A stretch of DNA of 21,199 nucleotides, taken from contig NZ_ONER01000046.1 of the NCBI RefSeq assembly GCF_900316895.1, positions 1 to 21,199 on the forward strand. Reading direction: 5' to 3'. The position numbers and the translations under genes are program-made. Each line of letters opens with the position of its first letter. Position 1 is the first letter of the stretch. The notes beneath the pieces are model-generated. The model did not search any database and was not told the origin of the DNA. It saw only the letters and a list, made by a program, of their open reading frames with translations. Source of the stretch: an uncultured Methanobrevibacter sp. (lineage in GTDB: Archaea > Methanobacteriota > Methanobacteria > Methanobacteriales > Methanobacteriaceae). Below, one piece after another: positions 1-5,632 of this stretch.

Positions 1-840
1 GTTGTAGGTTAGTTTTTCAATGTAGTCATTTAATTGGTTTGTTCTTTTGTTGTACCATTTTTGTAGTCTTTTTTCTAGTTTTTTCCATCGCCTGCTTCCT
101 TTCCTGCATTTAGACATTAATTTATTGACGTGTTTGATCATTTGGTTGTCATGATCAACATCAAAGAATTCTTTTTGTCTTTCACTTGTGACTAGCCATC
201 CATTTTTGTTGGAATTGATATCACATCCAATGTATTCTTCTGTTAATGGCAGTTGTTCTGGTACATCAGTTTCAATGTTGAATGCTGCATAGTGGTTTAA
301 ACCATCATAATATACTGTAATGTTGTTGAATTTTGTGTTGGGACTGTTTAATAAATCCAGGTATTCTATGCTTGTGCTGAAGGTTACTTTTCCGTGTTTT
401 CTTAAAGTTAGTGTGTTGTTTTCTACCGGCCTTTTGTCTTTTCGGATGGTTTGTCTGAAGCTAGGTCGTGTTTTCTTTTTAGAGTGAAATTTTGGAGTAT
501 TATGCCTTTTGCTTTTAAAATTGTTTTTAAAAGCTTTATGCAAATCATCACGTGCCTGTTGAAGACTGGTGGACTCTGTTTCCTCCAAGTAAGGCAATTC
601 TTTTTTAGATTCGTTTAAAAATTGATTTAACTCATTTTTAGTTGGAATTTTATTAGAATCACCATATTTGGCTTTATATTTATTTAAAAGTTCATTATTA
701 GAATCACCATATTTGGCTTTATATTTATTTAAAAGTTCATTATGGGTTTTACGAGTGCAACCATAGTTTTGTTTAAACATGACTTCTTGTTCGGGGGTTA
801 AATGAAGCTTAACAACCACACCTCGAATATATTCGCCCAT
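1..840 (-). CDS. tnpB: TnpB/OrfB-type RNA-guided nuclease of an IS200/IS605-family element, partial (C-terminus off the left edge)
   Basis: The minus strand is open from ATG at 840 to the window edge (280 codons, no stop). The N-terminus reads RGVVVKLHLTPEQ, the usual TnpB opening. A RuvC-I-like motif IGCDINSNKNGWLVTS follows, with the Asp at about residue 207, then a basic Lys/Arg-rich helical stretch (residues about 235-275) as in TnpB. RuvC-II, the zinc finger and RuvC-III would lie outside the window, so catalytic integrity cannot be judged. The family encodes omega-RNA-guided DNA nucleases that accompany, but do not catalyse, transposition. No tnpA is visible upstream. GGAGGA at 850-855 supports the ATG at 840; an in-frame ATG at 849 abuts that site and is less likely. 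Residues 34-63 are a perfect 15-aa tandem duplication. Family call is firm; activity is unknown. Confidence 0.85.
   Translation of the reverse strand, partial: MGEYIRGVVVKLHLTPEQEVMFKQNYGCTRKTHNELLNKYKAKYGDSNNELLNKYKAKYGDSNKIPTKNELNQFLNESKKELPYLEETESTSLQQARDDLHKAFKNNFKSKRHNTPKFHSKKKTRPSFRQTIRKDKRPVENNTLTLRKHGKVTFSTSIEYLDLLNSPNTKFNNITVYYDGLNHYAAFNIETDVPEQLPLTEEYIGCDINSNKNGWLVTSERQKEFFDVDHDNQMIKHVNKLMSKCRKGSRRWKKLEKRLQKWYNKRTNQLNDYIEKLTYN
652..741 (-). repeat. Perfect tandem duplication of 45 bp inside tnpB
   Basis: Copies at 652-696 and 697-741 are identical. They encode NELLNKYKAKYGDSN twice in a row (residues 34-48 and 49-63). Because the unit is 15 codons, the frame is kept. Identity at every base, including third positions, suggests a recent event. 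Confidence 0.95.
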
Positions 841-1192
841 AAATCTCATTCCTCCAGTCCAATATATATAATATTTTTATTTCATTATCTAAAAAAAATG
901 GAAAACATCTACTCTTTTTTAAAACAACAATTAAAATCACATTTAATTGAATAATATATCATTTATAATTACCCCTATATAAAAAATGAGAGAGAGCATT
1001 TGAAAAGTAATCGAATAACGAACTCAGAGCAATTTTTCAAACCCAAAACAATTTTTCATAATCAAAGCAATTATTAAAAATCCATAAAAAAAAGTATACT
1101 GAATAAAAATTCATGACCTAAAAAATCCACCAAAAAACACAAATAAAAAATAAACGCAAAAAATTAATTAAAAAAGATAGTACACCCAATAG

Positions 1193-1235
1193 TGCAATTC
1201 ATCCATGACCTTGAAGAGGTCATGGTATTCTTGCA
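1193..1235. repeat. Strong hairpin, possible IS200/IS605 left-end structure
   Basis: A perfect 9-bp stem CCATGACCT/AGGTCATGG (1203-1211 with 1217-1225) encloses the 5-nt loop TGAAG. Outside it, a 5x5 internal bulge is followed by a further 5-bp pairing TGCAA/TTGCA (1193-1197 with 1231-1235). A third copy of TCATGACCT lies at 1111-1119. IS200/IS605 ends are recognised as imperfect hairpins, and the left end should lie upstream of tnpB, as here. Assignment to the element is inference. Confidence 0.5.
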
Positions 1236-1370
1236 TCATTTAGATAAAATTTATAAATGTATTATTGTTTTTCGTTTTGTTTTTTAGTTTCACATATTTT
1301 TTGAAATTTTCGTTTTTGAATTTTCAAAAAATTAGATTAATACTTTTCATATACTTTTTTATTACAAAAT

Positions 1371-1415
1371 CAAAATTTGAAGAAATCACCATTTTTCAAC
1401 CACTCGATGTATATG
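1371..1415. repeat. Left copy of a 45-bp imperfect direct repeat flanking the integrase and membrane-protein genes
   Basis: It aligns without gaps to 3797-3841 with 37 of 45 bases identical, including an unbroken 15-base run CAAAATTTGAAGAAA. The sequence just upstream (TTATTA then an A-rich run) is also similar with a 2-nt gap. The two copies bracket about 2.4 kb. Confidence 0.65.
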
Positions 1416-1480
1416 TATTACCTCACTTTCAACATTTCTCCTGAAACTCCCAAATTGTCCGAATTTTATATATAAAGAAA

Positions 1481-1507
1481 ACGTATATTTTATGTAATAA
1501 TATACGT
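1481..1507. promoter_or_regulatory. Inverted repeat ACGTATAT/ATATACGT upstream of the integrase promoter
   Basis: The perfect 8-bp arms are at 1481-1488 and 1500-1507, with 11 nt between. The repeat ends about 24 bp before the predicted TATA box, so it could be an operator or a recombinase-binding site. AT-rich composition raises the chance of coincidence, but the central CG in each arm is uncommon here. Confidence 0.4.
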
Positions 1508-1530
1508 AAATAATGAAAAGATACGAAGTC

Positions 1531-1588
1531 TTTATATACTAAAAAAATAAATAGTATAACAAGGGTTTGAGTAAAGAAATTTAGGAGG
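1531..1588 (+). promoter_or_regulatory. Integrase promoter (TATA box) and Shine-Dalgarno site
   Basis: A TATA-box-like TTTATATA lies at 1531-1538, predicting a start of transcription near 1560. AGGAGG at 1583-1588 is a full-strength ribosome binding site 10 nt before the ATG at 1599. This leadered layout contrasts with most single genes further right. Confidence 0.6.
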
Positions 1589-1598
1589 CAAAAAGCTT

Positions 1599-2678
1599 AT
1601 GATCGAAGTCAATGAGCTAAACGACTACCTAGATGAATACTTGGAAGAAAAGCAAGAGGTAAAAAACTTAACTAAGGAAACAATCGAAAAACAAACATTC
1701 AACATATCCAAATTCATAGAATATTTGGAATCAAACGGAATAGACGAATTAAATGATAAAAATGTCAAAAAACAATTAAGACATTACCGTAGACACTGCC
1801 TGAAGCAGAGAGGAAACAAAAGGACCACTGTAAAAACCTATATGATGAACATTCTGGAATTCATCAACTCAGAGGATGTTCAGGAAGAAATCCAGCATGA
1901 AACCATCAAAATGAAGGATATCATTGAAGTAAAGGCAGAAGATCCTGAAACAGCTAAAAAAAGAATTGAAAAAATCTCTCTAACATGGCAGCAATCCAAT
2001 TTCTTTTTAGATACTATCAAACAAAGCGGTAACATTAGAGATTACGCGATTTGCAGGACATTTATTGATTCCGGAATGAGGCTAAAGGAACTGGTCCTCT
2101 TAAACAAAACTGATATTCAGGTTCCCTTAAACGATGACGGATTTTACATAATGCCTGAAGACACCAGCGAATTCATTGATGTTTATTTGCGTGCAGAAAC
2201 AACCAAAGGTGAGCTGAAGGACCGTACTACATTCATAACCTATGATACTCTTGAAAGTTTGAATGAAATGATGAGGGAACGTACCACAAAACTTAGGAAA
2301 AATACAAATGGAGTATATAGGCCTATTATTCAGCGAAAAAAGGCTGATGAAGAAAGGGTACGTGAAGAACTCTTTACTAATATCAAAGGGAAACGTATAG
2401 GAAAACGTGCAGTTCAGGACATCATCAAAAAGTATGCCCGTGAATGTGATGAGAGAATCAGCACCCAAGGATTTGACTGTCCGATAAACTACACCAAAAA
2501 TGTCAGTGTTCACATTCTAAGACACACAGCGTTGTCCCATTATGCCGAAATACTTACCGTTGCAGAGGTACAGTCAATTGCAGGCCATTCCAACTCCCAA
2601 ACAACAGACAAATATATTCACATTGACCGTGAACAAATGAAACATAAACTAAAGGTAAATTCCAATAGATTCCTATAA
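1599..2678 (+). CDS. Tyrosine recombinase / integrase (XerD-like)
   Basis: This 359-aa protein has the two-domain layout of tyrosine recombinases. A SAM-like, core-binding N-terminal domain (about residues 10-100) is followed by a catalytic domain (about 125-350). The catalytic set looks complete: Arg161 in SGMRLKEL, a Lys in the beta-hairpin near residue 205, His305 and Arg308 in HILRHTALSHY, His330 in AGHSN, and the nucleophile Tyr339 in TTDKYIHI. These enzymes cut and rejoin DNA at paired sites through a 3'-phosphotyrosine intermediate. The AGGAGG site fixes the start. It could integrate/excise a small element or act at a conserved chromosomal site. The flanking direct repeats favour the former but do not prove it. 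No tRNA attachment site is visible. Confidence 0.88.
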   Translation: MIEVNELNDYLDEYLEEKQEVKNLTKETIEKQTFNISKFIEYLESNGIDELNDKNVKKQLRHYRRHCLKQRGNKRTTVKTYMMNILEFINSEDVQEEIQHETIKMKDIIEVKAEDPETAKKRIEKISLTWQQSNFFLDTIKQSGNIRDYAICRTFIDSGMRLKELVLLNKTDIQVPLNDDGFYIMPEDTSEFIDVYLRAETTKGELKDRTTFITYDTLESLNEMMRERTTKLRKNTNGVYRPIIQRKKADEERVREELFTNIKGKRIGKRAVQDIIKKYARECDERISTQGFDCPINYTKNVSVHILRHTALSHYAEILTVAEVQSIAGHSNSQTTDKYIHIDREQMKHKLKVNSNRFL

Positions 2679-2682
2679 AAAA

Positions 2683-2688
2683 TTTTTT
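2683..2688 (+). terminator. Possible T-tract terminator after the integrase
   Basis: An A6T6 stretch follows the stop codon by 4 nt; T6 is at 2683-2688. Archaeal termination often needs only a T-run. Weak evidence in such AT-rich DNA. Confidence 0.3.
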
Positions 2689-2758
2689 ACACTCAATACT
2701 GAATTAATCGAATTTAAATACTACATTAATCTAATATATTATTGAAACAATTTGATTA

Positions 2759-3760
2759 ATGATATCTATGAATTTAAAGAAAAAAATTTTTGTATTGAGT
2801 ATTTTCATTATTTTTATTTCAATATGTGGAATTTATTCTATGAATAATCCACAAAATACCGATGCATTGCCCCTTATTTTAAATGAAACTGATGAATCAG
2901 GCTGTTGTTCAGTTGTTTTACAACTTGATGGAAATGACACAATCATGTCTTACAGGCGTGATGCGAATCTGACTGCAGATATTTACATTGAACAGGTTGA
3001 CTGGCATGGTCATCCTGCTATCAAACAGTATAAAACCGAGAACGGCTATTTTAACCATGTTATTGTAACTAACGATGGTTGGATAGTAGGATTAGGCGGC
3101 ATAGATGACGGTGAAGATAATGAAAGATGTGAAAAAATTGCCTCTGAAATGATTTCAGACGACAATAGCATATCACAATACGCTTTGCAGCAAATTCAGG
3201 ATATCAAAAAGCCATACAAGAAAGGACATATCATTATCAAGGCACCTAATGGAAATTATGGTTTTGCCACTGACGAGAAGATAAAAACAGGAAAGCTCAA
3301 TCCTGGAGAGTATATTTCCATGCCAAACAAGTATGAGTTTTCCAGAAAAGGCAATGTTACTTTAAATTCAAGTGATAAAATCAGAACAATGGTTGAATTG
3401 GCTCAATCTGATTTATATGGTCTTAACAGACGTGATGTCTTTGTTTATGATTTCCATATTAATGAAAACGGAAATACTACTGATATCTTCCTTTCAAATG
3501 ATGACGGATCACGTGCAGATTCTGATACTAAAGACAGCTATGACGATGTTTTATTCAATAATACAAAATATGAAGGTTCTAAGCTTCCTTTAGGTCCTAA
3601 TTATGAGCAGATTGGATCTGTTACCTATGAACATCAAAACTCCAATTTTGAGAATTTATTAATATTGTTGCTCATTGTAGGATTTGTTGTTTTCGTCGGA
3701 ATATTATTCTTCATAGTATTGAAATTAGTGAGATCTGTTAAACGCAATATTCGGCGCTGA
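2759..3760 (+). CDS. Secreted/membrane-anchored protein of unknown function, possibly Ntn-hydrolase-like
   Basis: This 333-aa protein has a hydrophobic N-terminal segment (about residues 8-27), a large extracellular-type domain with several N-glycosylation-like NxT/NxS sites, and a C-terminal membrane helix (about 300-323) followed by a basic tail (KLVRSVKRNIRR). It is therefore probably anchored facing outward. A double Cys (49-50) followed by SVVLQLDG, and later GEYISMPN and DLYGLNRRD, recall Cys-type Ntn hydrolases of the acyltransferase/choloylglycine-hydrolase kind. That is a pattern impression only, and I do not name an activity. There is no clear ribosome binding site. A TATA-like TAATATATTA at 2732-2741 suggests a leaderless message; the ATG at 2768 (MNLKKK) is an equally good start. 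It lies within the direct-repeat-bounded interval next to the integrase. Confidence 0.75.
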   Translation: MISMNLKKKIFVLSIFIIFISICGIYSMNNPQNTDALPLILNETDESGCCSVVLQLDGNDTIMSYRRDANLTADIYIEQVDWHGHPAIKQYKTENGYFNHVIVTNDGWIVGLGGIDDGEDNERCEKIASEMISDDNSISQYALQQIQDIKKPYKKGHIIIKAPNGNYGFATDEKIKTGKLNPGEYISMPNKYEFSRKGNVTLNSSDKIRTMVELAQSDLYGLNRRDVFVYDFHINENGNTTDIFLSNDDGSRADSDTKDSYDDVLFNNTKYEGSKLPLGPNYEQIGSVTYEHQNSNFENLLILLLIVGFVVFVGILFFIVLKLVRSVKRNIRR

Positions 3761-3789
3761 AATTTATTAAATTTCATGAAATTTATTAA
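3758..3789. repeat. 32-bp direct repeat, copy 1
   Basis: It matches 4309-4340 at 30 of 32 bases. It starts on the stop codon of the membrane-protein gene and itself contains GAAATTTATTAA twice. The pair brackets the AT-rich iterated region. Confidence 0.6.
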
Positions 3790-3796
3790 AAAATAA

Positions 3797-3841
3797 CAAA
3801 ATTTGAAGAAAATATCATATTTCAATAACTTGATATATATG
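3797..3841. repeat. Right copy of the 45-bp imperfect direct repeat
   Basis: This is the partner of 1371-1415 (37/45 identical, same orientation). It starts 36 bp after the membrane-protein stop codon. Confidence 0.65.
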
Positions 3842-3879
3842 GAGCTATTGATTTATGTCATTTTCTCAATATTACTTGA

Positions 3880-4123
3880 GTAGTAGTGGTAAAATAAGTA
3901 TAACTACTACTTTCTGTAAATATGGATAATATATATTTATATATTTTCTGTATATATGGAAATAATGAAATATGGAAAATACCTATAATACTACTTTCCG
4001 TATAATAGGTAATTATATATTACTACTATTTATAGATAATATAGATAAATACCTACTATAACTATTTTTATATATTCCACTATTAGTATATATTTAAGGA
4101 TAATATACGGAAATACTATTCCG
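3880..4123. repeat. Cluster of iterated TACTACTTTCYGTA / TATGGAwA motifs in both orientations
   Basis: Related units start at 3905 (TACTACTTTCTGTAAATATG), 3941 (ATATTTTCTGTATATATGGA), 3989 (TACTACTTTCCGTATAATAG) and 4021 (TACTACTATTTATAGATAAT). An inverted unit is at 4099-4117 (GGATAATATACGGAAATAC). The block opens with the inverted repeat GTAGTAGT/ACTACTAC (3880-3887 and 3903-3910) and ends with CGGAA-6 nt-TTCCG (4108-4123). This iteron-like layout suits a replication-initiator or recombinase arm-site array. Function is inference. Confidence 0.5.
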
Positions 4124-4308
4124 ACTATGGTAATATTACACTAACAAGAATTTTAGTAAAAATAATCCAAAATATCACTTTATTTTAAAAATAGAACACA
4201 ATTATTGATTTATAAAATAATCAAAAGAATAATTAAATCAAACATATAAAATTACAAAGTATTATAATAAATTTGAATATATAAGATTCTCTAATCCCTT
4301 TTTGATAA

Positions 4309-4340
4309 TGAAATTTATTAAATTTTATAAAATTTATTAA
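4309..4340. repeat. 32-bp direct repeat, copy 2
   Basis: It matches 3758-3789 with two mismatches, in the same orientation. It lies immediately before the decayed reading frame. Confidence 0.6.
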
Positions 4341-4345
4341 TTTTT

Positions 4346-4575
4346 TTAAAATTCAGCTTTGGTACAAAGATCTTCATTTTTCAAAACATGCAAATAATTA
4401 TAGCGCCATCTATATGTCTCAGTTGATATTTGGTAATTTCATTAAAAAAGTTAATTTCGAACAGCATGCCTGACAGAAATCATGCTTTTACAATATCTTT
4501 CAAATCATTTTCCACTTTTTTATTGCTGTGTAAGGTTCCCAGAAAGATTCTAGAAATTTGGCACCTGCTAAGATT
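4346..4575 (-). pseudogene. Decayed minus-strand coding remnant, identity unknown
   Basis: One minus-strand frame of about 75 codons reads like protein apart from three in-frame stops. It contains LHSNKKVENDLKDIVKA, then FLSGMLFEINFF, then STETYRWRYNYLHVLKNEDL, and ends at a stop at 4346-4348. Its composition is more protein-like than the surrounding A/T-rich DNA. It could be the tail of a dead transposase or other accessory gene. No start codon or family was recognised. Confidence 0.35.
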
Positions 4576-4610
4576 AAAAAATAAATAATGTTTTAGGGGT
4601 TTTTTGTTTT

Positions 4611-4617
4611 AAAAAAA
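4611..4617 (-). terminator. Possible T7 terminator downstream of mntP
   Basis: A run of seven A on the plus strand gives T7 in the minus-strand transcript, about 57 nt after the mntP stop. Confidence 0.3.
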
Positions 4618-4673
4618 GTCAGATGTGAAATGAGAATGCTGAAGTTAATTTCAATTAATGATGAAAAATAAGC

Positions 4674-5228
4674 TCAAAATCCCAACAGTATCTTTATTCC
4701 AATCAGAATGAGAATGACACCACCAATGATTTGGAATTTGTCCCCAACATAGTTTCCAAGTTTCTTTCCTATGAATATGCCTGCAATGCTGAAGGCGAAT
4801 GCCACAATACCAATGATTGCAGAGGATATCAATATAGGATCTTTTAAAAGTGCAATTGTTATTCCAACTGCAAATGCATCAATGCTTGTCGCTATTGCAA
4901 GAAGAGTGACTTCCCTGAATGAGAAATGATCTGTTATTTCCTCATCATCTCCTGTGAGGCTTTCACGAATCATGTTCAATCCGATGGCAAGAAGAAGTAT
5001 GAATCCTATTATAGGTGCAAGTGATTCCACAATGCTTGCAATCACGTTGCCGCAGAAAAATCCTAAAATAGGCATCAATGCCTGAAATCCGCCAAAAAAC
5101 AGTCCATAATATACAATCTGTGAATTTGTCAATTGCTTTTGCGTAAATCCCTTGGTCATAGATACGCTGAATGCATCCATTGCAAGGGCAACAGCAACTA
5201 GAAATGTAGAAATCAGATTGAAAGACAT
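4674..5228 (-). CDS. mntP: MntP-family manganese efflux pump
   Basis: This 184-aa integral membrane protein has six hydrophobic segments arranged as two homologous halves. Each half carries the family's acidic signature: MDAFSVS (Asp18) near the start and SIDAFAVG (Asp117) in the second half. FFGGFQALMPILG and the C-terminal GGVILILIGIKIL are also typical. MntP proteins export Mn(II) from the cytoplasm and protect against manganese excess. Length matches the family. A TATA box centred about 29 bp before the ATG predicts a leaderless message. A 23-bp palindrome lies upstream of that promoter and could bind a metal-dependent regulator, which is inference. The gene appears to be a single-gene unit. 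Confidence 0.9.
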   Translation of the reverse strand: MSFNLISTFLVAVALAMDAFSVSMTKGFTQKQLTNSQIVYYGLFFGGFQALMPILGFFCGNVIASIVESLAPIIGFILLLAIGLNMIRESLTGDDEEITDHFSFREVTLLAIATSIDAFAVGITIALLKDPILISSAIIGIVAFAFSIAGIFIGKKLGNYVGDKFQIIGGVILILIGIKILLGF

Positions 5229-5251
5229 TGACTAATGATTTGTAGATTATT

Positions 5252-5262
5252 TTATATATAAT
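5252..5262 (-). promoter_or_regulatory. TATA box of mntP (leaderless)
   Basis: The minus strand reads ATTATATATAA, centred about 29 nt before the start codon, so transcription should begin at or next to the ATG. Confidence 0.55.
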
Positions 5263-5282
5263 TATTTCTTAATGGAGGAGAA

Positions 5283-5305
5283 TAGGTGGGATAAAATCCC
5301 ACCTA
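5283..5305. promoter_or_regulatory. 23-bp perfect palindrome (10-bp arms) upstream of the mntP promoter
   Basis: TAGGTGGGAT (5283-5292) and ATCCCACCTA (5296-5305) are perfect complements around AAA. The GC-rich core stands out in this AT-rich intergenic region. The palindrome sits about 20 bp upstream of the mntP TATA box, outside any leaderless transcript, which favours a protein-binding operator over a riboswitch. As RNA it would form a stable hairpin, so a small RNA gene is the alternative. Confidence 0.55.
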
Positions 5306-5327
5306 CTCTTTCGCACGATCGGTTGCA

Positions 5328-5351
5328 GGAAATATCAGTTAAGTTATTTCC
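5328..5351. repeat. Second inverted repeat, GGAAATA/TATTTCC
   Basis: The 7-bp arms (5328-5334 and 5345-5351) have a 10-nt spacer, 22 bp after the previous palindrome. The two together could form a two-hairpin RNA or a paired operator. Function unknown. Confidence 0.35.
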
Positions 5352-5418
5352 CAATTAAATTATTGTGCATACTCCATATTTAAAATAAGCAGTTTTAAAT
5401 CCTTACAATTTTATATAG

Positions 5419-5526
5419 TCAAGGCAATATTATGAACTCAGACAATAGGTTTGAAAGCATCTTATTTAATTCAGTCATATGACTTTCATAAAAATCATGT
5501 ATTGCAAATGGACAATCCTTTAAAAT
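5419..5526 (-). pseudogene. C-terminal coding remnant of an unknown protein
   Basis: One minus-strand frame reads ILKDCPFAIHDFYESHMTEL then NKMLSNLLSEFIILP before a stop (5419-5421). It is blocked upstream by three closely spaced stops. Helical, protein-like composition suggests a truncated gene tail; family not recognised. The rest of the 5229-5632 intergenic region holds only the palindromes and promoters. Confidence 0.3.
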
Positions 5527-5603
5527 CTAAGACTAAAATCAAAATGTTTCAAAAACAATATTAGACCCAATTATAATTTTTATAAATCGGATTTTGTTAA
5601 TTA

Positions 5604-5612
5604 TTTATATAA
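5604..5612 (+). promoter_or_regulatory. TATA box of the OYE-family gene (leaderless)
   Basis: TTTATATAA is centred about 25 nt before the ATG at 5633. No Shine-Dalgarno site is present, consistent with a leaderless message. Confidence 0.55.
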
Positions 5613-5632
5613 TTTAAATTAAAACAATAAAC

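Larger units (their letters stand above)
841..1598. other. 758-bp AT-rich intergenic region between tnpB and the integrase
   Basis: No credible gene is seen on either strand. It contains the tnpB ribosome binding site (850-855), three loose repeats of about 20 nt starting GCAATTTTTCA or similar (1029-1080), a strong hairpin (1203-1225), the left copy of the 45-bp direct repeat (1371-1415), an 8-bp inverted repeat (1481-1507), and the integrase promoter. The first 360 bp would be wide enough for a lost tnpA, but no remnant reading frame was recognised. Confidence 0.6.
3842..4673. other. Long gene-free AT-rich region right of the integrase module
   Basis: No intact gene is seen. It holds an iterated-motif block (3880-4123), a featureless A/T-rich stretch (about 4140-4308), the second copy of a 32-bp repeat (4309-4340), a decayed minus-strand reading frame (4346-4575), and T-runs downstream of mntP. 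Confidence 0.6.

Noticed and set aside
1029..1080. CRISPR-like or tandem array from repeated GCAATTTTTCA units
   Set aside because: Only three loose units of about 20 nt, without constant repeats or distinct spacers, in A/T-rich DNA.
841..1200. A decayed tnpA beside tnpB
   Set aside because: I read the minus strand through this gap and saw no TnpA-like HUH or Tyr motif nor a sustained protein-like frame.
3634..3825. 63-codon minus-strand frame at the end of the membrane-protein gene
   Set aside because: It overlaps a C-terminal membrane helix coding region and an A/T-rich repeat, has no promoter or RBS, and has low-complexity composition.
5229..5310. A yybP-ykoY manganese riboswitch upstream of mntP
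   Set aside because: The predicted promoter leaves no leader to hold it, and the conserved riboswitch core was not recognised. The palindrome lies upstream of the promoter.
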